NCBI RefSeq assembly: GCF_009870125.1
Contig: NC_046679.1
Span: 11,346,001 to 11,410,000 of the forward strand
Origin: Drosophila pseudoobscura
Taxonomy: Eukaryota > Arthropoda > Insecta > Diptera > Drosophilidae
DNA length: 64,000 bases
Reading direction: 5' to 3'
In this document: positions 1 through 10,695 of the stretch, piece after piece
How positions within the stretch are numbered: the stretch's first letter is position 1
Layout of the letters: every line of letters begins with the position of its first letter
Made by a program: the position numbers and the translations under genes
The notes under the pieces: model-generated
Databases searched by the model: none
Told to the model about the DNA's origin: nothing
The model's input: the letters and a program-made list of their open reading frames with translations, nothing else

Positions 1-540
1 AGGTCCAGAGCCGTCTGGAAGCTATTGTTGCGTATTGCCGGATCAGCACCGTAGGAGAGTAGGATGGCCACGACGGCGTTGTGACCATGCTGGGCCCCCG
101 AATGCAGTGGGGTCTCGTTCTCGATCGTTTGGGCATTGGGATTGGCACCATTGGGGCTGTGCATTAGCAGCATTTTCACGATTTCCTGGTGGCCAGCCCA
201 AGCGGCAAGAAATAGCGGTGTGGATCCACGAATATCTGGCACATCCAGCTTGGCATTGTGGGACAGAAGGAGGCGGACAATAGTCCCATGCCCGTTGAGG
301 CAGGCATGGTGCAGTGATGTGTATCCATTCACATCTTGGCAATTGATGCTGGGACTGCGACGAAAGCTGAAATATGAGATCCACACTACATTTAGTACAT
401 AAACTCAATTGAAAATACTTTGTTTGGCTGACTCACCTCGACAAAGGCCCGTGACGTTTGGATGAAAGATCCAGCAACTTGTCGACCGTTCGGATGTCGC
501 CACTTCTTGCTGCCGTCAGCAAATGCTGATCCTTGCCCAT
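1..540 (-). CDS. ANKS1/Odin-like ankyrin-repeat protein, N-terminal part (runs off the left edge)
   Basis: Two exons are visible. Exon 1 is 540..437: ATG at 540, 34 codons, then an AG|GTGAGT donor. Exon 2 is 366..1, after a TTTCAG acceptor, and continues beyond the window. The joined phase is clean. The protein opens MGKDQHLLTAARSGD, very close to the MGKEQELLEAAR start of the vertebrate ANKS1A/B (Odin) family. Consecutive ankyrin repeats follow (GYTSLHHACLNGH, GSTPLFLAAWAGH, NETPLHSGAQHGH), then the family-typical RNNSFQTALDL. In the family, SAM and PTB domains lie further C-terminal, outside this window, and the proteins are adaptors in tyrosine-kinase signalling. No finger or enzyme motif is seen. 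The family assignment is by remembered similarity; the exon borders are read directly. Confidence 0.85.
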
Positions 541-1549
541 GGGAGCTGCGCTGTGTTTAGATTACTGGAGAAAAATAAAAGAGCGAAGAGCGCACATGTT
601 AGTGTCTTGTTCTACATTGAAAGGAATGAGATCATCGCAAGAAAAATATTGAGCAGCCCAGCCCCAAATTAGGTGGCAGGCAGAATCAGCTGTTTGTTCG
701 CCCTTACTGTAAACAGAGAACCTGTCGATTACTTGGCATACATATTCACACATACATATACCCATGGTTTGGAATGTGTGTATGTGTGTTTGTTGATTTT
801 AGGGTCTGCGCTCCACTCCGCCTCTTCCAAGGTCATCAAACGGCATTGGGACAATCAATTAGAGTGAGGTTCCACTAAATATAGATTTTCTCAATTATTA
901 TTTACCGACTGACTATTTCCGAGTCCAGTTTTAATGTGCGCTGCCATCAACGACTCACTTATTGTCCCCAACGATAATAAATCATTCGCGGATTGGGGAT
1001 CAATTGTATTTACGTGGAACCGATCTACCCTAAACACCAGTGTTGTATAACATTTAAATGGAGCAGTGCTGCCATTTTAGCTTATTTTAAGCTAGATAGC
1101 TTAAGCTTTAAGCTTTTTTTATATATTATATATTAGAAAGTCCTCAAAAACAGAGGGGCAGAAGGCAGAACTTGGCTCGTACATTGTACTCGGCCATAAC
1201 ATAATGAAGTGGAAAAAATCAATGACGTGGTTTAATTAAAAATTAAAAACAAAATATCAATATAATTCAATTATTAATTATTTTGATGTGTTTTTATGGT
1301 TAGCTTATTTTTAAGCTTATTTTTTTTAGTTTTTAGCTTATTCTAGCTTATTTTTTCTTCAATCTAGCTTATGGCGACTCCCGAAATCTGGCAACACTGG
1401 ACCTACATATGTGTTATTAAATTCGAGGACCTAATCAGATTATTTTGGTAAAAAACCCCTCTTATTGGACGTTCGTATGTGTTGGAGGCATTGATATGGC
1501 AACAAGAAGGGCGTGCGTATTCATTTAGTGCCAGCTCCAGCAACAAGCG
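541..1549. other. Intergenic region between divergent ANKS1-like and TBC1D5-like genes
   Basis: This holds the 5' flanks of both neighbouring genes. No ORF has coding character. Most of 1064-1399 is an AT-rich element with TAGCTTAT repeats, described separately. The start sites of both genes should lie here, but I could not fix a TSS. Confidence 0.6.
1064..1399. mobile_element. AT-rich element with hAT-like inverted ends (diverged MITE candidate)
   Basis: The left end reads CAGTGCTGCCATTTTAGC and the right end TGGCAACACTG. These are inverted copies with one mismatch over 11 bp. The interior is AT-rich with at least five TAGCTTAT units (about 1078, 1301, 1334, 1344, 1365). Seventeen bases at 1065-1081 are identical to the left end of the element at 9845. 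No target-site duplication is evident, so the borders are approximate and the copy looks old or nested. It lies about 150 bp upstream of the TBC gene start codon. Confidence 0.5.
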
Positions 1550-3856
1550 ATGACCGTGCGCGGCATAGAAGCAATCAAATTGAACATACCGAAGGCAAAG
1601 GGCGACGCAGCAGCCATCAAAACAAACATTCGCGAGGAGAGAGGTCAAGCCATTGAACCTGGACCCGACGGAGCCAGCGGCAGCACAATGACCTCTGTGG
1701 AACGGTATAGACTGGAGTGGACGCAGCTGCTGGAGAATCTTGATGAGAACCCGGAGACCCTGCGACTGGCCGCTTTTAATGGCGACCTGAAGATGTCCAA
1801 GTTTCGCAGCGTCTACTGGGCGCTGCTCCTGCGCGTCCTCAATGCGGAGCATAGGAGCTGGCACACCCAGCGCCTACAGCAGCGCAGTAGATACGAGAAG
1901 TTCCGGGTGGACTATGTGCGCAATCCCCACGAGCTGGCAGTGTCCGACGACGACCCCCTGTCGCAGTCAACGAAAAGCGTTTGGAACCAGTACTTCAGCG
2001 ACCAAGAGCTGTTCGCGGTGATACGGCAGGACGTGGTGCGCACATTCCCCGGCGTTGACTTCTTCCGCAAAGCGCTCGTCCAGAACGCCATGGTCAATAT
2101 CCTGTTCTACTACGCCCGCGAGCATCCCTACATGTGCTATCGCCAGGGCATGCATGAGATACTGGCCCCCATTATCTTTGTGATCTACAGCGATCACCAG
2201 CCGCTGCTGCACTTCAGCGAGATCGCCAAGACTGACATAAATGAGACCTTGCTGAACGTCCTCGATCCTGGCTACCTGGAGGCGGACACATAGTACGTCG
2301 TCTGCCACTGCCCACCCGCCATTAGTTTAATCTGTTCCCATGTGTTGCAGCTCCATTTTCTCGCGTCTCATGGCCTCCGTGGAGTCGTACTATCGAGTAT
2401 CGAATCTCGTTTCCACTCCTGACGGCCACATTGAGCAGCTAAACGAGGTGCGTCGGAGCTGCAGGCTGCAGATGCAAGACAAAAGAATCTTATCGCTCTC
2501 TTTCAGGCCTCCAGCGATAAGGAGCAGCAAACCGAGGTGGAGGTTATCAGCCAGCTCAACCGCATACGGGACAAAATACTGGCCAAGCAGGACCAGCACT
2601 TGCACCATTATCTGCTGAAAATGGAAATACCGCTGCACATATTTGGAATGTAAGCTTAAATTCGAGATATCCCATCGTCATATATAATAATATATACCCG
2701 TTCGTACATAAATGATCTCTACAGTCGCTGGTTACGCCTTCTATTCGGACGGGAGTTCATGTTGTTGGACCTGCTGCTGCTGTGGGATGCCATTTTCGCG
2801 GATAGCGACCGCTTCGACTTGCCCAACTACATTCTGGTGGCCATGCTGGTGCACATACGAGATAAGCGTGGGTATTTCCCGGCGTCTGGGTGCTCTTGTA
2901 ATTACCCGTTTGATTGCAGTGCTGCTCAGTGACTACACTACGTCGCTGACTTATCTCATGCGATACCCGGGCAACGTTGACGTCAACTTGGTGCTGCGCC
3001 ATGCTCTCTTCATGCTCAATCCCAAGCAGTTCGACTACCCAGCGAACGCCTTCACCTGTGTGTCCTTTGCCAACAATCTTCCAGCCCCGCCAGCTGGGGG
3101 GCCATCCGCACGCCAGCAACGCCTGCGTACCATCTCGGAAACATCATCCAGTGGCAGTCAAGTCGATCGCCAGATCACCTACATGCAGGAGCGCAATGCT
3201 GCCGATTCCTCTGCTCTGGCCAAGCTGCAAGATGCCCACCGCGTTGCCATGGATGGCTACCTGGAAAATGTAAGTGGCTGCCCTCGTATCCACCTTAAGA
3301 TCTCGACATTATCCCCGATCCTATGACGTTTTCCCAGAGCCCAGAGCTGCTGCGGCTGGAGTTGAAGAATGCCCAGACTGTAATCAAAATCGCTAGAAGC
3401 AAGCTGCAAAATTACCTGCGAACTGTGCGCCAGCATGTGGCGCACAGGCAGGGCAACGAAGAGCTGAGCCGCACGCTGGACGGAATCGAGGAGCTTTGTA
3501 GTTTCCTCGACGTGAAATTCATGTTTCCACTGCACACGCGCTCGGCGCCAATCGACCAGGCACTGGAGGCTAACGAACAAAAGCTGCTGAACAAGACCAG
3601 TGCCAAGACAAAACAGGAAGTAGCCAGAGCCTCGCCGTCCCCCTCATCCACTCCCACGCCTGCGGCCGTCTCCAGTAGTTACGAAATGCCGGAAAATGCT
3701 TTCATGCACAGCTCGATGCGTCGTCTGTTGGGCGAAATGCGGGAAATTGAATTGTCGACGATAACAAGCGACGAGAAGCCAGGAACGGTTGTCCAGAATG
3801 GTCTTCCGGCGGCGGAACCCCAGCAGCGGCACCTCCCAATCACCGATCTGCGGTGA
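1550..3856 (+). CDS. TBC1D5-like Rab GTPase-activating protein (six exons, 664 aa)
   Basis: Exons are 1550-2292, 2351-2447, 2507-2649, 2725-2867, 2920-3269 and 3338-3856. All borders are GT..AG and the phase closes exactly to 665 codons. The ATG at 1550 opens a short N-terminal extension. The TBC domain spans roughly residues 79-400. It has the arginine finger in IRQDVVRTFP (R164) and the glutamine finger in YRQGMHE (Q199), so the dual-finger GAP mechanism of TBC proteins should be intact. The segment RWLRLLFGREF followed by LLLWDAIFAD matches the TBC1D5 subfamily. Known TBC1D5 acts on Rab7 with retromer at endosomes and in autophagy; that function is inferred here. The C-terminal 170 residues have a coiled-coil-like stretch (LRLELKNAQTVIKIARSK) and a Ser/Pro/Thr-rich tail. 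A poly(A) signal lies at 3959. Confidence 0.9.
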
Positions 3857-3958
3857 TCTGATCATATTGACTGAACAAAAAATTATATTAGGTGCAGCAG
3901 CCACCTAGTGGCTGCCAAGTGAACGAACAGGTACTATACTTTTGGAGTCTGCTAATGA

Positions 3959-3964
3959 AATAAA
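3959..3964 (+). promoter_or_regulatory. Poly(A) signal AATAAA of the TBC1D5-like gene
   Basis: A canonical AATAAA lies about 100 nt after the TAA/TGA region of the TBC gene, in AT-richer DNA, and fits a short 3' UTR. Confidence 0.7.
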
Positions 3965-5629
3965 ACGATACAATTTTGAAGTTTTTAATCTAAGATGAAA
4001 AGCTCTCGTGTAACGGTGTTTGTGTTTGAAGTTTTCCCAAACGGCTCGACTGATTTGTTATTTCTTAATCGGACTTTTTGTATTTTTGTATGAACAACAT
4101 CCACTTATCTCCCATACAACGTTTTAATACGTCTCTAATACAACGTATTTGTGTGACTGGAGCAGTACTGGGCACTAGTTCGTAGGTGGTGGTATCACCA
4201 CTCCCTTACATACCAGGAGTACATTCAATACTGACCCTTAACAATGGTTTTCATCATTCCATTTTTACCCGCAATGTCCTACGATATGGGGACCAGCGAC
4301 ACCACATCGTTTAATAAGTAGTGAAATGGGTACCCAGCTTGTAGCTAGTTTACTAATTTTTTCATTTCATATTATTTATTTCATTCTGTATCAGTAATAA
4401 TTTGGTTATTTTTGTTAGAAGTTACATTAATTTAAGTTATTGTAGTAGTGTAGTGATCAATTTCTGTGTGTGTTACAATAAGAGGCTGCAAGGCGATTCA
4501 TTTTCATCGTCAAACGAGTAAAGCAGAAAGAACAGCCGCGCGAAACCAACATGACAACGAAAATGTGCGTGTGGGCGTGTCGCAATTGCGGGACTCTCAA
4601 TAAGAAGAGACACGAGAAGAAAGAAATCAAAAGAGACAATTGGAACGGACACATGCGTGCCGACTCTACGCAAATGAGGTGGCCGATAACGACAAGTATA
4701 TGAAGCATTTACAGCAGCTTAGTTCCTCCGTCTCGCATTCGAGCGCGAGCCAGGTACTGAATGTTTCGCTCATCCGAAAGTGCTGATTGGACATGGCTAT
4801 GGATAAAGAATGTGGTGTGGATTCAGATTCAAACCATTTCCTTGCCATCGTTCGGAGCAACAGGAATTCATCAAAATAATGCGGTAAGCCTTTAAAAATG
4901 CATTTTGAAATAGAAGTACAAGTGTACCAACAAGAATTCTTCAAAATTGCTGCCAAAGGCTACAAAAACCTCAACTCAACAAAAGGCAGTCGACCGCACA
5001 GTCGTTGAGCTGGACGACCCGACACCTATTGAATGAACAGTATGAATTTTAAAAACTCTTCGAATCGGACATGCACATTCTATTCGATCTTACGCGTAGC
5101 AAAACGACAGAAGTGGGATTAAAGAATTATTAAATTCGTGCTTTGCCTACAAAAGTTTTTCTGCAAAAAAAAAAAGTACACTCGATTGCTTTTCGAAATT
5201 AATATTAATAGTTTTAATTTGCCGGGTCAGCTTACAATGTATTAATTAAAGAGGTACGCTTAAGTGGAAGTGTCTCTGCACATTTCCCAATAATTGCCGT
5301 TTCAGTGGCATTAAAAAGAACTCAAATTTTTTGGTGGCAAACAAAAAAAAATCACGTACATTCACTTATTTCGTACGGCTATATAACGATCAGAATATCG
5401 GGGATACACTGGTATTTGGAATATATTAGTCAGGCTGGGAGTGATCATAGAGTCCAAGGGTAGGTACTCTCCCGTGTATTCAACTTTAACATACATATGT
5501 TCTTTAGACAGAAATCAGCGCTAAAAGCTAAATGGGGGGGAAAAAAATATATGAAATGGGGACAGGAAAGAACATCTAGTGGGGGGAGTACATTCTGGTA
5601 ATGAATGGTCTGTGGGTGCTGCCAATAAC
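3965..5629. other. Region between convergent TBC1D5-like and Su(var)3-7 genes
   Basis: The right part (about 5200-5629) should carry the Su(var)3-7 3' UTR. The left part contains a dispersed repeat (about 4075-4793) described separately. ORFs on the minus strand at 4457-4956 lie in that repeat and show no protein family I recognise. Confidence 0.55.
4075..4793. repeat. Dispersed repeat, copy 1
   Basis: Several blocks match 43,545-43,987 in the same order and orientation. Examples are TTTTTGTATGAACAA, GCAGAAAGAACAG, AACGAAAATGTGCGTGTG, GGACTCTCAAT and CGCTCATCCGAAAGTG. Between the first and later blocks this copy carries about 300 nt absent from the other copy. No terminal repeats or target duplication were found, so the transposon class is unknown. 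Confidence 0.6.
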
Positions 5630-8600
5630 TTATGGCTGCGATGGCCTACTGATTGTCAGCTGCTGATTCTTCCCGGCCCAGGTCGGTTGAATTTTTGGCC
5701 CTCCATTAATGTTGGTTGGGGGAAGTCGCAGGTGTTGGGCAGGGGGCGGCCTATTCGCAGTCTGTGTCTTTGAAATGGTTATCATCTTCGACTGGTTGCC
5801 ATTGTTTAGACGGATCTGACGCATCATTGCCGATGGATTGCCATTGGGACTATCCGTCTTGACGGGGGAGGCTGAATTCACGGTCGTGTACGTGCATGTG
5901 GTTTCCGTGGAGGTGTTGACGCTGTGGCGCCCGTTCAAGCTATTTGGTGTGGTCAGCTTGTTCAGGGGGACGCAGCGTACAGCATCGGAGTCTTGCCGGC
6001 ATGACGCTTGCATGGAGGCGAGCCACTTGTGGCGTACGTTGCTCAACAGTTCCTTGGGACCAATGGAACCATTGATAGTCACCTGACCCTTCTTCTGTGG
6101 CATCGGGCTGGACTTTGCCGGGCTGGCGCCAGAGCTGGCATTCTCAATTTCGTTGTGGCTCTTCTGGCCACTGTTCTCATCGGCTAGGTCGTTTATGGAA
6201 ATGGTTGTCGTGTTAGAAAGCGCTGGCGACGAAGAGTCGGCTCCATTGTTGGGGGAAGCATCAGAACCAAGTGTCTCCGTGCTCTGGGTGACTACGCTGG
6301 CTGCCGTTGCGGCAGCAGGGCCAGGGGCCACGATGCGCTGCATGGCTCGCACTTCCAAGCCACAGACGAGCTGCATGATCTTTGCCTTGCCTTCGGCGGC
6401 AAGATCTGCCGGCAGGGCTTTCATAGTCGGCGAAATACTGTCAAAGAACAGATCCATTACGTGCCGGGGCCCTGATGGCAGAGACGTTATCGAAACATTG
6501 GGCGAACCCGGCGCCAGCGCCGTGGAATCCATCTGTGGTGCCACCTCACGCTCCAGGTTGCGAAGGCGCGTTACAATGTCGAAGGAGGAGCAGATCATGT
6601 CCTTCGCCATGTCCAATTGACTGCGGTCGTCCGATCGCTTGCCCACAGAGTCGCGCAGGAAGCGCATGATGCGCCGTACCTCCATCGAGCGGCGTGAACG
6701 CTTAGACGGCGGCTCCTCCGTCGTGCTGCCTTCAGATCTAGAAGCAAGTGAGCAAAGATAAGTGATGTCTTCCTTTCATTCGATACCAATGCACTTACTT
6801 GACGCTCAACGCCCCATCGCTGTCCTGATCCACTTCCATGGCCGAGTCCTGCACCGCGGACGCAGCAGGGTTGGCCGAGGTGTGTTTTGCAGCCGCGACC
6901 TGAATCTTGTATTTCTCGAGATTTTCAGCATGTTTTCGCGAGGCGTCGTGCTGGCGCAGGAAGAACACCTTGATGGGGAGACGGGAGTCGCAGATGCGAC
7001 ATTGACAGTGGTTCTCATCGGTGGCATCGGGATCCAGCCAATCGTACTTGGCCTGCAGCTCTGCCATCGCCGCCTTCTGCTTGCTCTCGGCACTAGTAAG
7101 CGCTGCCGCCGTGGCGACCGCGGCGGATATCACCTCTTTGCTCGCTGCCTCTGCTGGTTTGCCACCCGTGCGTTTCCTCTCCATGCGCAGCCGCACGTGG
7201 CGGGACGAGCGCTGATGCTTAGAAGCGTACTTGGAGGTGGGCAAGAAGACCGAGACCTCGCACAGCTTGCACCAACCGTAGTTACTACGCTGCTCGCTGC
7301 GCTTGTAGGAGAGCCAGGGGAAGCGCTCCTTCCACACCATCACCTTACCCTTAATTGTGGCCGGAATGGGATGGCTGGTCTTGCTCAATGGTGCGGTTGA
7401 ATTTTCGTGCACGGTCCCAGAGTCCGTGTTGCTCTGCTCCTCGTCCACTTCGGCCTCCGGCAACCGGTTGCGCTGTTTTTTTTCCTTTCGAAGCAGCTCC
7501 TGGCGCAGTTTGTGCTGCTTAACCAGGTTATTGTGCCGCACACTGAGATCGTGTCGCGCCTTGCCCGACTCGTTGTAGAAGCGCACGCGACAGAACCGGC
7601 ACAGCTGTGTTTTGCGATCCTTGGAGTAGCGCAGCCAAGAATAGAATCGAGCCCCAGGCCTGACCCTGCGCTTCCTCGGGCCCCTTTGCTCCGCAGAATA
7701 TCTAAGGGTAGACCTAATTGTAAGTTCTGTGTCCGAGATTGTTATTTATAGAGCTCACGTACCCTCCCTTTGGCGATTCAGACCAATCATCGTCATCTTC
7801 ATCCACTTGGTATTCGGCATCACTAGGCTCGCTTTCGCTGCGGCGCACTGATGGGGCTGGTTCGTTGCGCTGCTCGTCCCCATCCTCCTCTTCCGCATCG
7901 GTAGTTCCGGTATGTTCAGACCTGAAGGCTGCCACGGCCGCCAGATGCTTCTCAGAATTCTCGTGGTTCTTGCGCTTGATCTCAGAGTGCCCGTACACGA
8001 ATCGCTTACAGCAGATGCTGCAATACGCCTGACTGGGGTCCTCAGGATCGGCTACCATCCAGGGATGTAGCTCGGAGTAATGCTCCCAAATTCCGCGATT
8101 TATCGTAGAGCTGAAGAACAGTAACGATAAGGGTAACAGATGGCTGGGGACTCAGTTCAAGGAATGTCTCACCTGTCCGGGTTTTTATTAAGCAATAAGT
8201 TCTGGCAGTGAGCGTTGGTTTTGCAGTGACGCAGGAAGCTAGTTATCGCCATCTGGCAGTTGCAGAGCGTGCAGCGGCATTGCTGGGGACTCGTGTCATC
8301 CACGAGCTCGCACCAGCGACTGGGATCGCTGCTGGCATCGACATCCCCGCCAACGACTGTGACAACGGTGCTGTCCCGCCGAGGCACTGGCTCTTCCTCC
8401 TCCTCCTCCTGCCGAGCGGGGGGGTGGTAGATACTGGCACTGCGCTTGCGCTTGAGCGACTGTTTGCCGGAGACTTTTAGCTGTCGCGCGGCCTCCGCAT
8501 GTCCTTTGGTGGCCTCGTGCCGCTTGCGTAGGTACAAAAACTCCACATTCATCTTCACGTTGCACCATTTACACAGGCCAATTGTACCCTGGAGCTGTTC

Positions 8601-9463
8601 GCGTTCCAGCCAGGAATGACACTCAAGCCAGCGCGTCCAGTTGAAGTCGTTGAACAAATCTGTCTCCTTGGCGCGCTTCTCTTTCATGGCCGCCACATAG
8701 CTGTCAGTGCCGAATTCGTGCTTGATCTCGGCATCGCCTTGATCGCTAGTGCTGCGAAAAAACCCAGGACGAAAGTCAACAATCAAAAAAGTTGGCGGCA
8801 AACATATGGTGGAAATACTCACGCGGCTTGGATTTGCTTCTGGCTCTCCTTGAAGGCCAGGTAGTTTGTCTCGCGCTCCTGATGGTACAGCGACATATTA
8901 TGCTGCTGGATGTACTTGGACTTGTTGTTCACGTTGAGTTTCATTTTGCAATACAGGCAGAAGGCATAGTTGCCATCGCTGTCCTCGTGCAGCATCCAAG
9001 GCCAGCGTTTCATCCAGATTAGCCAGCGATTCCCTTTCACTCGATTGCGTGATGTGCCAGCAGGAACGCCATCATCCAGGCTGTAATCATCTTCATCGTC
9101 CTGACTGTCCGCGTCGTGATTCTCCAGGCGCTCGAGGAGCCCCATTGGGTCAACGTACGAGTTGCTCTCCACGTCGCTGCTCACCTCGGTTTTGGTGGAC
9201 ACATTTTCTTTGTCGTCAGACAGAGGGTCAATTAGAGACCCAATCGGCAGTTCTTCAACCGCGGGCACATTGTCCTCCAATTCATCAATATCTGAGTCTT
9301 CTACTAAAATAACGAGGGGGCCCTCCGTGTCCATTGCTCCTTCCACATCCATGATTTTCAGCTCGTGTTGCGTCGTTTTCAAGCCCGCATCTGCCGACGC
9401 CATTTTGTTGCCGGTGTCGGGTACCTGGTCGAATTTTTCATCCAGTGCATTGTGCTCATCCAT
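5630..9463 (-). CDS. Su(var)3-7: Su(var)3-7, heterochromatin-associated seven-zinc-finger protein (1192 aa, five exons)
   Basis: Exons on the minus strand are 9463-8823, 8751-8173, 8110-7763, 7701-6799 and 6737-5630. All have GT..AG introns and sum to 1193 codons. Seven widely spaced CxxC..H-x5-H fingers are visible at residues C169/C172/H188/H194, C274/C277/H292/H298, C374/C377/H389/H395, C436/C439/H455/H461, C557/C560/H573/H579, C667/C670/H685/H691 and C757/C760/H774/H780. Most are preceded by a Trp-rich stretch such as WPWML. A BESS motif lies at about 915-957 (DLFFDSISPTMKALP). This layout, the length near that of the D. melanogaster protein (about 1250 aa), and the position beside Ace and ravus identify Su(var)3-7. 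In melanogaster it binds DNA through the fingers, partners HP1 (Su(var)2-5), and is a dose-dependent modifier of position-effect variegation. The tail after the BESS is Ser/Thr/Asn-rich and low complexity. Confidence 0.95.
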
Positions 9464-9640
9464 TACGATCCCGAGAAGCCTGCAGGCACTCGCAGTTGTC
9501 TAATCCACACAATTATAAAATCACAGCACGCCGTCTTAAAGTTTAACAAAAAAAATCACCAAATTTGCACAGATGCGTCTGGAGAGGGAAACAATAACAA
9601 TCGATATTGATACTCCTCCAAGCTGAATTCCATCGATATG

Positions 9641-9648
9641 TATCGATA
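9641..9648. promoter_or_regulatory. DRE (TATCGATA) upstream of Su(var)3-7
   Basis: A perfect palindromic DREF-binding octamer lies about 180 bp upstream of the Su(var)3-7 ATG. A flanking ATCGATAT overlaps it at 9632. DREF sites are typical of Drosophila housekeeping and replication-linked promoters. Confidence 0.75.
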
Positions 9649-9796
9649 TTTCACTTCCATAATTCGCGCCTTTTTACTGCACTCAAATTTAATGTGACAA
9701 ATGCAGGCACAATATTTTATTATAATGAGCACATTTTAACTGAACATCTGATGTTAGTGGAGTTCTGTTTGACAGCCAGTCGCTTTCTTTCGAAGA

Positions 9797-9804
9797 TATC
9801 GATA
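9797..9804. promoter_or_regulatory. Second DRE (TATCGATA) in the Su(var)3-7/ravus intergenic region
   Basis: A second exact DREF octamer lies just left of the MITE target duplication. Because it is palindromic it could serve either divergent gene. Confidence 0.65.
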
Positions 9805-9844
9805 GGAAAAACATTATAATAGAATCGAGAGGGGCAGAGTCCTG

Positions 9845-10193
9845 TAGTGCTGCCATTTTAGCCTGTTTAAGGTATTTTTAAGGTATTTTTTACGGCCAAT
9901 CGAACAAAAAGTATACTTCAACGTATTTTGGTGTGTCATGGTATTTTAGAATTAATTGACGACCAACTTGGACCTGCGGATCAGTCAAAATCTTATTGCT
10001 GTTTTTGCAAATAGGCTGCTGTTTCAGCGATAAATATACCGATTCGGGTAATAGCGAATCGGTGGAAATAATAACCCTATTAGAAACGTATATTGCTTGT
10101 TTTTACCCTGTTTTTTTCCCAATTTTTAGATTGCTTTAGCTTGTATTATTGTGATATCTAGCATATTTTGACTCTCAAAATTTGGCAGCACTG
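9845..10193. mobile_element. Non-autonomous hAT-type MITE with 8-bp target-site duplication
   Basis: The left end is TAGTGCTGCCATTTT and the right end, reverse-complemented, is CAGTGCTGCCAAATTTT. The ends agree with the hAT terminal consensus YARNG. GAGTCCTG occurs immediately outside both ends, at 9837-9844 and 10,194-10,201. That is a perfect 8-bp duplication, the length hAT transposases make. The 349-bp interior is AT-rich, has no ORF, and includes a perfect 9-bp-stem hairpin at 10,038-10,063. It separates the Su(var)3-7 and ravus promoters. Confidence 0.8.
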
Positions 10194-10637
10194 GAGTCCT
10201 GGTCCCGCGCCACGTTAGGGAGCGGATCCGATAATATCGGACCGATGTAGCCTCTAAATAAAATGAAAATAGAGTAAAATAGGGTATACAAATGCTCATA
10301 ATTCTGTTAATAAGCCAAAGTCTTAAATTACAATATTAACGTGTCAACATTACGACTGTTTTCTTGTTAACCTTTTTCTTTAAACCTTGTTTTAGTCAAA
10401 ATGCAATAAATGAGAGTTCTTAAAAGTGGTTAGTCTTGTAGAAAATGTATTCTTCAATAGGACAAAATTATGTGGGCTGGGCTGAGGGTTTTATCTAGCT
10501 AGTAATATTCGTCGGAATATCAAAAGCGAGGAATATGTAAAATTTATCTAGAATTCGTCAGTATATTTACGGTATATTTTTTAAATACGACGGTATATTT
10601 TGTGAGGATTGGACCGTATATCTTATCGAAAAGTCCG

Positions 10638-10648
10638 CGGTCACACTG
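10638..10648 (+). promoter_or_regulatory. Ohler motif 1 (CGGTCACACTG) of the ravus promoter
   Basis: An exact match to YGGTCACACTR lies 48 bp upstream of the inferred ravus ATG. GGTATATTT boxes resembling motif 6 lie 40-70 bp further upstream. The motif 6 plus motif 1 arrangement is a known TATA-less Drosophila core promoter type, bound by M1BP. The start site should lie within or just after the motif. Confidence 0.75.
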
Positions 10649-10695
10649 TACTGCACTCAAATTTGTTTATATTTTGCAAAAAGTGCATTAAATTA

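Larger units (their letters stand above)
9464..10695. other. Head-to-head intergenic region of Su(var)3-7 and ravus
   Basis: This 1.2-kb divergent promoter region holds two palindromic DRE sites, a hAT-type MITE (9845-10193), several GGTATWTTT-like boxes near 10,571 and 10,592, and an Ohler motif 1 close to ravus. No coding ORF is seen. ORFs of about 70-80 codons here are AT-rich and lack family features. Confidence 0.7.

Noticed and set aside
43..408. Minus-strand 121-codon ORF at the left edge
   Set aside because: It is in the wrong frame. The true ankyrin-repeat frame of the ANKS1-like gene runs through the same bases.
1389..1400. Reading TGGCAACACTGG as Ohler motif 7 of the TBC promoter
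   Set aside because: It pairs with an inverted copy at 1064, and the related element at 9845 has a target duplication. An element end explains it better, though it may still act in the promoter.
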